This document shows, piece after piece, positions 1 to 10,214 of a stretch of DNA of 64,000 bases. Source of the DNA: Oikopleura dioica (Eukaryota; Chordata; Appendicularia; Copelata; Oikopleuridae); contig OU015568.1 of the NCBI GenBank assembly GCA_907165135.1, forward strand, positions 13,152,501 through 13,216,500, written 5' to 3'. Each line of letters begins with the position of its first letter. Within the stretch, counting starts at the first letter, position 1. The notes under the pieces are model-generated. The model saw nothing but the letters and a program-made list of their open reading frames with translations, made no database searches and had not been told where the DNA came from. A program made the position numbers and the translations under genes.

Positions 1-19
1 ACTTTTTTCAGACTCAGAA

Positions 20-1034
20 ATGCCAAGAGACGCAGAAAAAGTCCAGATGCCCAGCGGGGATGAACTAGAGAGACTCCGAAACGAAGCTGGAATCGTCCAA
101 GACCCCATCGGCGACGAAAACTTCTGGAGACAGAGAAAGTCGGCAATCAGATTCGACCCGGTGACGCAGAGACCGAACGAAAAGAAGGGCCGAATGCTCA
201 ACCGGATGAGACGCAGAATCGCAGACAGATTCACGGATCTGCTGGAACAGATTCTCGAAGGAAAGGGTCCTCTTAATTTCCCAAGAATATTTAAAATAAA
301 AGAAAAAGCTTTGATTAAAACTTCTTAAAGAAAAAGAAGGAAAAGAAATGACCCAAATTAAAGGATTCTCCGATCCAAACAGGCAGATGAGTCTCGACGG
401 CTGGCAACTTGCGATCAACGGCGCTTCGAACGTTCTCTCGGATCTTATCCGAGAAGAAAACGGAAAGTTCAACGAAGACGACCAGAATCAGTCAGACGAG
501 AGTCTTTTCTACGGATGCCTCAACACTGCCAAGACCACCATGGACATCCCACCGCTCCTCAACGTCGTCTACGTCGACAAAGACCGCCAGATTCCAGAAG
601 GAAGACTCCCCGCCTACCAAGAGAGAGTTTCAGCTATCAAGGAATGGGTTCAAAAAATTCTAGAACTAAAAAACAAGAAACTTAGTACGCCTAATAAAAG
701 GAAAGAAAAAGAACCCGAAATAAAGTCCAGAGCGGATTTCCTGTTCAGGAAAGATAGACTCCCAAAAAGAGGCGAAGACTCCCTCGAGTCCTGGAAGGAG
801 AAGCGAAGAGATGAGTACATCAAAGACGGAGTTCCAGAGGACATCGCCAGAGTCCTGACCCGTCGAGACTCAGGAGTCATCGGTTGGACGTCGAGACGAG
901 ATGGAACCTGCCAGACCGACAGTGTGGACGCTCAGCAGGCCAAGACTCAGCAGACTCAGACCAACTCAGGGACTGGTTTCGAAAACCCGAAACAGAAATA
1001 TAAGACTCAAATCAGTCAAAACTTGACTTCATAA
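20..1034 (+). CDS. YR-retrotransposon ORF A, two exons, function unknown
   Basis: Exons 20-266 and 364-1034 join in frame across a GT-AG intron (267-363) to give 305 residues. The start follows a TTTTTTCAG acceptor at the very edge of the window. The protein is highly charged, rich in Glu, Arg and Lys, with a Lys/Arg patch after about residue 190 and a Gln/Thr-rich C-terminus. I recognise no domain. Position upstream of gag suggests an accessory or structural protein of the element. The intron call rests on frame continuity; the two halves could instead be separate ORFs with starts at 20 and 348. Confidence 0.55.
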
Positions 1035-1087
1035 ATTCGGAAATCAAACCATTCAAAGACTCAAAAGACTCCGAGACTCAAACCGAG

Positions 1088-1971
1088 ATGTCCAGCACCT
1101 CGATGGCGACCCAAACATCAGCGCCTGCGACGGAAACTGGAACAATTAGCGACACAGACTCAGAAGATTCTTTCAACGCACGCTCAGGAAAGGGTTTTTT
1201 GCCGGAAAAATAATCCCTTAAGACACTAACCCAGTTTTTTCACCATATATACAATAAGCCGGAAAAAACCTGAGAAAAGATCCAAACCAGTTCTTCCCTC
1301 CAGGCTACCAACGAAATGTGGCGCTGACGGATCAAGACTCCGGCTCCGACTCCGACGACCAAGCGATCAGAGAGTCCGACGACGAGGGAGACAACCAGGA
1401 CTGGAACCGACGCACCGATACCCTCTTCGCTTCAGCAGAAGAAGAGGCAGAGGCAAAAGAAAGAAGCGCGAGAATCGCCAAAGAAATGGAAGAACGCCAG
1501 GGCCAGCCACTGTCGGACATCATCGAGGAGTCTGAAAGCCGATCGCTGGAAAGAATGGCTCAGAAAGAAGAGGCGGAAGCTCAGCGACGAACTCAGAAGG
1601 CGCGCATCGACAGACTCAAGCAAGAAGCAGAGGCAGAAGCCCAGAGAGCAGCGGACAAAGCCAGAGCCAAAGAAGCCTTGAAGATCCAGATGAAGAGACA
1701 ACTGGACGAGAACACCAGAATCCGCCGGGAATACGCCGAGCAAATCCAGCGCGAAAAAGAGGCGAAAGAAGCTCAAGAAAGACGCATGGCTCGAGACAAG
1801 GAGGCAGAAGAAAAACGACTCGCTGCGATCAAGGCTGCAGAAGAAAAAGTCCTCACAGAGCCGAGAATTGGAATCAGACTCGTCGCGGAGACCGGAGCCA
1901 AAGGCAACTACTACTACCTCTCGAAGAAGGAATCCAAGCTGATGGAAAGATCCGCAGGAAAGGGCCCTTAG
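1088..1971 (+). CDS. YR-retrotransposon ORF B, acidic then coiled-coil protein
   Basis: Exons 1088-1193 and 1304-1971 join across a GT-AG intron (1194-1303) without breaking frame, giving 257 residues. The N-terminal third is acidic and Ser/Asp-rich. The rest is a long, uninterrupted Glu/Ala/Lys/Arg helix, almost certainly a coiled coil, with a short C-terminal segment containing three consecutive Tyr. The first ATG in frame after ORF A is at 1088, but the frame stays open further upstream and overlaps the end of ORF A, so the true 5' end may be a splice junction. No known family is recognised. A coiled coil next to gag could help particle assembly; this is only a guess. Confidence 0.5.
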
Positions 1972-2087
1972 ACTCAAAACAGTAGACTTCAAATCTAAAA
2001 ACTCTAAGAATCTTAATCCCAAACCAAAAAGAAAAAAGTCTTTTCTCACAAAACTTACATATCAGGGCCCCTTTAAAAGTTCGAGAC

Positions 2088-2615
2088 ATGCTCGACAACC
2101 GAAGCATCAGCAACTTCAACGAGGTCAAGCAAGCCTGGTTCAGCAGCACCGGACTCCAGAAGTTCAAAGACTCTCGACTCCCCGGCCACCGCCACTACAA
2201 ATACAACAACAGAAGCAGCTGGGAAATCAAGGAGGGAACCACGGAATGGAGACTCGACCCAATTGACTACCTCACCAAAGAAGAAAGAGCTGTCATCCAT
2301 TATGTGGTGGAGTTTTTAAACTATGAAGGAATCAAACGAAGATTCAAAGAAGCCATAGGTAAGACACACAAAATATAGAATCAAAAAAAAAGTAATAACC
2401 AGCAAAATAAGAGTCATAAAAACTTATGCAAATCTTTAGACTCTGGACTCCTCAAGCCAAAGAAGCTGGACGTCATCCTTCTCTTCGCGTACAAAATCTG
2501 TGGAAGTAACCTGGTCCACTACATGCGCTTCATCTTCGTCCGACTCTACAAGCTCCACGAGATTCCCATCCCTCCAGTGCACTCCGACGCTGCACCAAGA
2601 CCACCCAGATACTAG
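2088..2615 (+). CDS. YR-retrotransposon ORF C, small spliced ORF
   Basis: Exons 2088-2358 and 2440-2615 join across a GT-AG intron (2359-2439, donor GTAAGA, acceptor CTTTAG) to give 148 residues ending in TAG. The protein is basic, with many Lys, Arg and His residues and aromatic side chains, and ends in a Pro/Arg tail. No domain is recognised. It lies between the coiled-coil ORF and the gag-like ORF. Confidence 0.5.
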
Positions 2616-2881
2616 AAGACTCAAGAATACAAACTGCCATGAAAAAAAAAAACCTCATTGATAAAAAACTGTTAAACTGACTCTTACTTCCCACTGAAAA
2701 AAAAAAGACTCTTTCACATTTTTAAATCAAAATTGACAGAAGCTGTGCTTAATAAATTAGCCCGATCTCACTAGAAGATCCTAGACTCTTTCTTGACTCC
2801 AAAATGAAGAGCATATTCAGAACCGTAAAAGAATAAATAATAAATACAAAGAAGCTTAAACTTTTTCGCTTTTCAGACGCA

Positions 2882-4350
2882 ATGGAATCGCAATATCTAA
2901 CACAAAAAGAAGCGCCTAATGCGCTAGAAATGCCATCGGATTCAGGGAGCGGCTACAAGAATCAATATTAAAATAAAAAGAAACTTAAAAAAGAGGCCAA
3001 AAAAGCCCTAAGCAGGCCTAAAAATCCTAAGCCAGTATAAAAGAGGATTCGAATGCGGAAGCACCCTCAGACGAACCATCCCAAGACTCATCCCCAGCAG
3101 CAGATGCAGGTGCAGCCGCGGGCGAAAACCCAGCGCAGATAGAACACTCAAGCGTCGACTTAGAGATGCTCAAAGGACTCGTCTGGGACATACAAAATAG
3201 TCTCAACACGAACGCAGCAGTCCCACCAAAAAGAATCCCATGCTACGGTTCGACTCTCGCCGAGAAATTGACGAATCTCGCAGCTGAAGCAACCAAGATC
3301 ATTGCAGAGTCACAGGAAGTGTCCAATAGCATCAGAAAGATTCTACAAGAAGCTGACAACGAGGGCCTCCAAGGGGCTCAAATGCTGGAAACCTTCCGCA
3401 CTATTGCCATACTGGCCCACAGCCCTTCGATCGGGATCAACCGCCGTCTAGCCTCAACCAACAAAGTCGACATAGAAAACATCCAAGACACGCTCGAACA
3501 CACAGTCAGACCCCTCGTCTCGGACCTTATGCGACAGGTTTACGAGAAAAGCGTCTATAACTCGGACGAAATCGCATTTTGGGCAAGAATGATGGAGCCA
3601 TTAGAAAGAGACTCGATCTCCAAACCGGATCTCCTCAAATTGGAAGAGGGTGTGGCATGGATTCTCCTAAGACTCTGGGGAGAGCCGGCGGAGGCCATCT
3701 TCAGAATGATTCTAGCGCAATGTAAGCCCCCAGAAGAATCGAACTCTCGGATATCGCCAAGACTCACAATGGTGGCCCACATTTGGAACTGCAGATTCAA
3801 GAAGATGCTCGGACGCCCGCCGGCGGAAAGACGAGCTTCTTTTGCAAACGAAAGGCAACTGTGTGCAACAATAGCGAATGCGATCTTCGGAGAAATCCAT
3901 TTCCAATTGACCAACACCAGATGCATCTTCCCAAGACTCCTCTCGAGTGCAGCCAGATCGGCCTGGACTCATTTGAACACAATCTTCGGGCCCGCGAACC
4001 CACTTAGCCTAACGCTCAGAAATTTTCTAACGAACATTGACGCGAATCAAGATTACACTGCGTGGGACGCGATTGGCACGCTGCGCAAACTATGGCCGCA
4101 TAGAGACGCAATTCCAGAGGCACAATACAAGACGCTGAACCTCAACGACATCGATAATCGGCTAGAAAAAGGACTCGAAGATCCGTCCTCACTCTACGGC
4201 ACCACGTACGAGAAGCTCTTCTGGAAAATTCCGATCCCAAGAAGCTATGAGTCTACCTACCCAGTCGCAGGACCCAAAAGAAAGAGACAAAAAACAGAAG
4301 ACGAAGAGCTGGAAGGAAATAGAGGCGGAAATGAAGATTCTCGCCAATAA
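2882..4350 (+). CDS. Gag-like ORF of the YR retrotransposon
   Basis: The main open stretch runs from about 3036 to a TAA at 4348-4350, with an in-frame ATG at 3166 (394 residues from there). The fold is mostly helical, with no zinc knuckle, and the C-terminus carries a nuclear-localisation-like basic cluster (PKRKRQK) followed by an acidic tail. Size and position directly before RT fit a Gag/capsid protein; the sequence itself is not recognisable. A short upstream ORF starting at 2882 joins in frame only if a GA-AG intron (2947-3035) is allowed, so the 5' end is uncertain. The stop codon is followed in the same frame by the pol ORF with no further stop until the pol intron. Confidence 0.6.
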
Positions 4351-6761
4351 AGGAGTCTTCAACAGACAAAAATCCCAATTATCTACCCTGTCACCATAAG
4401 CAACACAATCACAAATGGCCCAAAAACTTTACCAGAATGGAAAATCTACGAAACAGAACTGCTGCATAGAGTCATCAGAGTCTTAAACAACGAGGAAAAG
4501 CCAGATTGGGACAAATTAGCGCTGAAGAAAGAATCAGATTTCGTCTCAGGACTCTGGACACACAACAAAGACAACTGGAGGACACTTATCCATCAAATGC
4601 CAGAGAAAATACGGCCACTAATTTATCACTTTGTCCACGCGGGTGCCGACCTATTCCTGAACCTCAAACGGATCCCCCCGAAGAAACCGGAAAGATTCAA
4701 ACACAAAGAGCTGGTGACAATATGGAAGAGAAACGAAGCCAACACGGAAACTCTGAAAAAACTGGGTGGAAATTTTAAAACCTGGTACAATGATAGACTC
4801 AGACTCTCAAAATTCGTGCCACGCCCTTATGAGAAAATCGGTAAACGATTCAAGACTCTGTCCGTCCCGAGCCAAGAAGCAGTGAAAGAAAGGAACGAAG
4901 AAATCATCAACCAAATAACCGAGTGGTGCGACATGGGATCAATCTCAAGACTCACAGACTCGAAAAAATGCTGGATTCAGGCAGGATTTGTCCTCGTCGA
5001 TAAGCCAGGAAGGGAAACCAGAGTCTGCTGGAATGGTGGAGTCCTCAAGCCGCTCCAACTCTACACCTTTCCCTGCAAATTAGAAGGAGTCGGAGCAGCG
5101 ATTCAGATGCTAAAAAAGGGAGACCTACTCTTCAAATTCGACGATAAGAAGGGTAAGGAAACTCGGCCAAAAATCTATCAAATAACACCGAAGCCCTAAC
5201 CACACCTTAAGGTTTCCACCAGCTTCCGCTCAGCGAGGAAAGCAGGAAAATGGCATGCTTCGAATGGGGAGGCCAAGTCTTCAGAAACAACATCCTCGCC
5301 TTCGGAATCCCGGCAGCACCAGGAATCTATCAGCTCATGAATCTCTGCGGAGTCAACTTCCTAAGGAAAAATGGAGTCAGGATAACACTCTATCTAGATG
5401 ACAGACTCTTGGCAATCACACCAGACTCTGATAAAGAACGAAAAGAGCTCCTCACAGGCGAGAAAATAAGCAAAGAAGTCTGGGCTACAGTTGCGACTCT
5501 AGTGGCCCTTGGCGGATACGTCAACATAGCCAAGAGCACATTTACACCCACCCAGAGAATCGAATTCTTGGGTTTCATTCTGGACACAACCGAAGAAACT
5601 GTTGAAATACCGTTGCAAAGATGGGAAGCCCTCAAAACCCTTATGAAAGACGCAGAGGCCAAGAAAACGATCCAGACAAAAACGCTAGAAAGAATCAGAG
5701 GCACAATGGCGAGCATGGCAGAAGTACTGACAAACATGAGGATGCTTATTCGACAAACAACGATTCTCATCAGCCAGGCATTGAGAGAAGAAAAAGAAAC
5801 CTGCGCCCTTACAGAAGAGGTCAAAGAAGAATGGAGACTCTGGAGCCTGCTAGAAGAGAAAGGGCTCAAAAGACACTGGACAAAATTAAATCGCCAAGAG
5901 ACAGGCCTAATAATTTACACAGACGCATCCTCTCACGCGGGGGCCATCGTTATTGAGCAATGGAACTTAGAAGAAAGATTCGCTTGGGAACCAGATCTGG
6001 CAGACAAGCACATCGGGATCAAAGAGGCAGCGGCGATCCAATTCACTCTGGAATGGTACGGGCAGAAGCTGAAAGACAAAAGAATCCTATTTTTGTGCGA
6101 CAATGATAGTGTAGTCCAAGGTGTAATAGCCGGAAGCAAAGATCCGGAAATGAATAAGATTCTAGTCAGAATCTGGACTCTAGCGCAGCGCTCAAACATC
6201 GATATGAAAGTCGATTGGGTTAGCACCAAAAAACAACTTGCAGATGGCCCCTCAAGGAATTTAGACTCGCGAGAACAAAAACTAACGGCTGACGGATTCG
6301 CATATCTTCAATCTCACCTCTCGGACTCCTTGGACGTCGACGTGGCAGCAACGGTAAATTGCCTAAAGACTCGAACCAAATTATTTAACAAAATTCAGCC
6401 ACTGAACGCGAAATGCAGAGACTTCATCACGCGCAGAGAGACAAGAGGAGCTTTTGGAAAAGATTTCCTTAATTTCCCGATTCATGAGCTCATAGGAAGA
6501 AAGCTGTATGCATTCCCGCCTCCCAAAACAGCCCACAGATTCTATAACAGACTCGTAGAAATAGCCACGCCCTGGGCATTAGTTGTCCCCTGTTTCGAAT
6601 CAGAACCACTGGTAATCACAGAAGCCAGAATCAAGGGATACAGAATCTTCGACATCCCGGCTGACTCAATCCTCACCCCAGCAAAAGTTAAAACAGCCGA
6701 CGGCTACTGGAAAGTGGCATCTAACATCTCAACCATAAAAGTCGCCACAAACAGACTCTGA
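4351..6761 (+). CDS. Reverse transcriptase-RNase H polyprotein of the YR retrotransposon, with an intron inside the RT domain
   Basis: Exon 1 (4351-5152) continues the gag frame directly after its TAA; exon 2 (5212-6761) follows a 59-nt GT-AG intron (5153-5211, donor GTAAGG). Splicing joins the RT segment FKFDDKKG to FHQLPLSEE, a typical DIRS-type palm region. The catalytic YLDD motif lies near 5390. RNase H follows, with its acidic residues in IYTDAS, IKEAAA, LCDND and QLADGPSR. The C-terminal 150 residues include a LYAFPPP motif and an ALVVP strand, resembling the extension seen after RNase H in DIRS/PAT elements. There is no protease or integrase. An independent initiator ATG could be at 4597, but open frame upstream argues for fusion to Gag by readthrough or splicing. 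Its role is to copy the element RNA into DNA. Confidence 0.85.
5153..5211 (+). other. Spliceosomal intron inside the RT coding region
   Basis: Starts GTAAGGA and ends CTTAAG; contains an in-frame stop. Removal restores continuous RT sequence across a conserved part of the palm. Confidence 0.8.
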
Positions 6762-6947
6762 TATACCGATTCTGCCCCCTTTTCACACTCGACTCAAAAG
6801 GCCAGCAAGAATAGCCACTTCTGGCTCGTAGATTCTCCTAAAAAAAAAAAAACACCACTTACCCAACCTCACCACTATACTAAACTAGAAACAAAAGCCT
6901 TGGCGGTAACTCCTTCCTTTTTTTCAGACTCGAAATCCTTGGAAAAA

Positions 6948-8283
6948 ATGTCGGATCAGACCAAGACTCTCTCCAAGCTGCTGGCGGACCACACCAAGCT
7001 CACAGAGCAAGAGGCGAAGACACGAGCGGCAAGAGTCCAAATTTCAAAGGCCCAATTCTTCGAAATCGCTCAATCCAAGACGAGAACGGAAGAGGCGGAC
7101 AGACTCTTCATGGAAATCGAAGACATCAAGAAGGACATGTTGACTCACGACAAGTTCACCGACTCCCTCATCGTAAGTAGATGACTAGAATAAAATTCGA
7201 AACCCTCACCGCTTTTTCATAGGCGGAAATCGCGGAACTAGAGGCCAACCGCGACAAGAGTCTTGCGATCAAGGAAAACGAGCCAAACGCCAAAAAACGG
7301 TCAGAAGAAGATAACAAATTCTACGACCGTTGGAATCCAGCGGAGTTGGAGTCGAAAATCCGCCGGCTGATTGCGGACAAGATGGAGCGATACAGCCTCA
7401 AGGGATCCATGTTCGCCCAGATCAAGGCTCGAGAGTCAAAAATCGCCGAACTATCTTCAGGCGGCTCGGAAACTTCGGCGGTCTTCAAAGAAGTCGACCC
7501 GCTCACAGGAGAAGAGTCTTATTTCATGGTAAGTCCAGAAATTCAAAGGAAAATAACAAATGCACGCATACCAATAAACAGAAATCTATATAATTCCACT
7601 CAAAACACGCTTCAGACTCAAATAGGCACAAGCAACCTGCCTCAGGACGACGGCGACTCTCTTCGGGAAATGGGCAAGGAATTCCGAGCTTTCGTCTCAG
7701 ACGCGAAAAACCAGCGCACCTTCAAAAAGGACAAGCTCATGCGACTCCTGGGCAACTACAAAAGAGCCATGTCCCCAGAATACCCGGAGCGAGCAATCAT
7801 CGAAAGCATCTTGGACGAACTGATCAGGATGCCCGATATGACTCGAAAAGACGCGCTGCTCTCACTCACGGTAAGACTCGTAAAATAGCAACCCTGCTTT
7901 TAAAGCGTCGCATTCAGCCGCTCATGCGCCCGAACGTCCGACACAGCTTCGATCGCGCACTCACGATGAACACCAACCACCATGTCTTCAAGAAAATGAT
8001 CGGCAACCCCTGTGACGGCTCTGAAGACTGGCGGTCGGAAAAAGACTCGAAACCGGGTCGAGGACGCCGAGGTGGACACAATAACGGCGGTCAATCCAAA
8101 AAGCAAAAAACTGACCACCAAGGTGACGGCCAAAAGGCCAAGGACGGAGACAACGAGACTCATTCCGGAGGCCGCGGACGAGGCCGAGGCCGAGGCCGAG
8201 GTCGCGGAAGAGGCCGAGGCCGAGGAGGAGGAAATGCTGGTGGCGACACCAAGAAATTCCAAGATCAGGGTGGAGTCGAATAA
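6948..8283 (+). CDS. YR-retrotransposon ORF E, coiled-coil protein with an RG-repeat tail
   Basis: Four exons: 6948-7172, 7223-7528, 7616-7870 and 7918-8283. The introns are 50, 87 and 47 nt, all GT-AG. The start lies just after a TTTTTTTCAG acceptor (6920-6926), probably a trans- or cis-splice site. The N-terminal half is helical and charged. The C-terminal 90 residues are Gly/Arg-rich and include a tract of about nine consecutive RG pairs near 8185-8232, encoded by a GGCCGA-type hexamer repeat. RG repeats bind RNA or DNA, so this is a plausible nucleocapsid-like protein in place of a zinc knuckle. The exons agree in phase at all three junctions. No family is recognised. Confidence 0.65.
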
Positions 8284-8443
8284 ACATCGCCACTGAAAGA
8301 AGCGCAACAAGCCAGAAATCTCAAACTAGCCGACTATAGACTCTCAGCTTTTTAGGACTCTTAAAAAAAAAACTGCTTCAAATGCTTAAATTCTCAGATA
8401 GATCTTCAAAGGAAAGGTCTCAAATTTTCAATTCTTAAGAACC

Positions 8444-9630
8444 ATGACCTGGCTCGACTACAAGAATCTCCTGGAACACTGGGAAGTAGCAGAAGCAATG
8501 GCCACGTTCAGTTACGACGAAGCCGAAATCGACGACGTGATTCAACACTTCCTCGACAGACTCCTCACAAGACCGACTCTCAAGGCCTACGCCTACGAGA
8601 AAGGGATCGTAACGATCCAGGACGTCATCGTTTCTCGACTCAAAAAACCGCTCACCCCGAAGCAAAAACGGAAAATAAAGACCTGGTGCGAGCACAGAGC
8701 GCGGGAGTCAGCAACCCAGACTCTGCAATACCCAAAGGTATAGAAAAAAAGGGAGACCCAGCCCGAAAAATAATACCCCTCCAAGCAAGCGGAGGTCGTC
8801 GACGAGCCCGAGGCAATCCGACTCTGGGAAGAGCTCCTGAAGACAAATAAGCCCAAGCCAAGAGAAGCGGCCATCGCTTTCTTCATCTGCTTTACGACGG
8901 GAGCAAGAATGAAAGAAGCGCTCAATCTCAGAGTCGAAGATCGAGAAGTCGTTACCGAAGACGGAAACGAATTTTGGCGATTCCATATTCGATGCAGCAA
9001 AACCGATCCGTTCTGCAAGCGAATGGAAACCCTCACCATCCCTATGGACATGCGGCATGGAGTCCCACTCGGCCTAGAACTTAGAGCCCAACTCAGGGAT
9101 CGAGATTCAGGTACTTATAGCACTTATTACTCAAGACTCAACAAGAAACTTTTTTAGGCCTTGTTCTCAAGACGCTCGAAGGCCATACTCGCATCGCATC
9201 TGACTACCTGGCGCGCTACGGAGCCAAGGCAAAACTGTCAAAAAAGGTAACCAATCAAGGAAGAAAACAAACCTCAGATTAATAAACGTCGTAGGTCTCG
9301 GCGCACACGGGAAGAGTCAGTTTCTACATCGAGGGACGCCGAACAGGCTTATCACAACAGACTCTAGCACACACACTCCGTTGGGCACCGGGAAGCTCCA
9401 TGCCAGACTACTACGAAAGGTGCTGGCTTGAATGTAGCAACTCAGGAGCGCCGGTCAGCGTGGCAAAATCTAGAGCCAGAAAACGAAACGACAGCACTAG
9501 CAGCGACCAAGACCAACCAAAGGTACTAACATTTAAAAATCCAAGAATCAATTATGAAAGGCCTTAGAGTCAAGAACGACCAGAAGCAAGTCAAAAGCCA
9601 AAGAAGCCGAAAAACACTGCTGAAGCATAA
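8444..9630 (+). CDS. Tyrosine recombinase of the YR retrotransposon, five exons
   Basis: Exons 8444-8737, 8786-9110, 9158-9246, 9295-9522 and 9568-9630; introns are 48, 47, 48 and 45 nt, all GT-AG and all in phase. Catalytic residues are visible: box-I Arg in TTGARMKEAL (near 8898), the H-x-x-R box as SAHTGR (near 9300), and the nucleophile Tyr in DYYERC (near 9409). This is the tyrosine recombinase/phage-integrase fold, which in DIRS/Ngaro elements inserts a circular DNA copy into the genome without target duplication. The C-terminus is a basic, Lys/Pro-rich tail that may enter the nucleus. A conserved His/Trp between the HxxR and Tyr boxes (HTLRW) is also present. The ORF looks intact. Confidence 0.85.
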
Positions 9631-9726
9631 AAAGAAAAAGAGGCCTTTTTTCCACTTTTAAACAGACTCGAATAAAAAAAAAAGACTCATTTTTACGATT
9701 GATGAGAATAACAAGAATGGTAGGGA

Positions 9727-9771
9727 GGGAATATTCCCATTACCATTGTTATTTATGCGTGATTATAATAC
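9727..9771 (+). repeat. 45-bp direct repeat, copy 1 (candidate B1)
   Basis: Identical to 10170-10214. Begins with the perfect 12-bp palindrome GGGAATATTCCC. Lies about 100 bp after the recombinase stop codon. Confidence 0.85.
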
Positions 9772-10169
9772 GAATCTAGGACAAGGGATTAGCAGGCCGC
9801 TAAAAATAGAACGCGGCAGCGGAGCCTAGTCAACGGCAGCAGAGACTCCCAGGAAACGGCGGAAGGTGTCACAGGCGCGCGAGAGCATCTAGATTCAAGC
9901 GGGTGCCCCGAAATCACGCAGGTTCATTCCAAAAGGTTATAGCTTGAGGCTAAAACCTTAAATTGGGAAACTTATATTAGAGACTTTTTCTCAGCAGGAG
10001 CATTACCAATAAGACTCCTACCTGATTCAAAAAGACTCACCCACCCACCATCCCTGAAATAAGCAGTACAAGTAGGGTAAATCGAGCACACGCCCTACAT
10101 ACTGCCCAGTCCTAACCTTAGAATCTCAGCGGAGCTTCTCTTACCACAGTATTGTAATTGCGCGTGCTC

Positions 10170-10214
10170 GGGAATATTCCCATTACCATTGTTATTTATG
10201 CGTGATTATAATAC
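10170..10214 (+). repeat. 45-bp direct repeat, copy 2 (candidate B2 and 3' end of the element)
   Basis: Identical to 9727-9771. The two copies are 443 bp apart start to start. The sequence between them would be the A2 segment of a split direct repeat. Host sequence probably begins at about 10215. Confidence 0.7.

Larger units (their letters stand above)
1..10214 (+). mobile_element. Tyrosine-recombinase retrotransposon (DIRS/PAT/Ngaro group), 5' end outside the window
   Basis: This block holds a gag-like ORF, an RT-RNase H ORF with a DIRS-type C-terminal extension, an Arg/Gly-rich nucleic-acid-binding ORF and a spliced tyrosine recombinase, all on the plus strand. RT plus tyrosine recombinase without an integrase or protease is diagnostic of YR retrotransposons. 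The two 45-bp direct repeats at 9727-9771 and 10170-10214 fit the B1 and B2 parts of a split direct repeat (A1-ORFs-B1-A2-B2), which points to Ngaro/PAT rather than DIRS proper, whose ends are inverted. A1 would lie left of position 1. Most ORFs contain short GT-AG introns, and several ORF starts follow a TTTTTCAG acceptor. The pentamer GACTC is strikingly common throughout. The copy looks intact: no frameshift is needed in any ORF once the introns are removed. Confidence 0.85.

Noticed and set aside
1432-2049. 205-codon minus-strand ORF opposite the coiled-coil ORF
   Set aside because: Mirror frame of a biased coding sequence (Ser/Leu/Phe-rich shadow).
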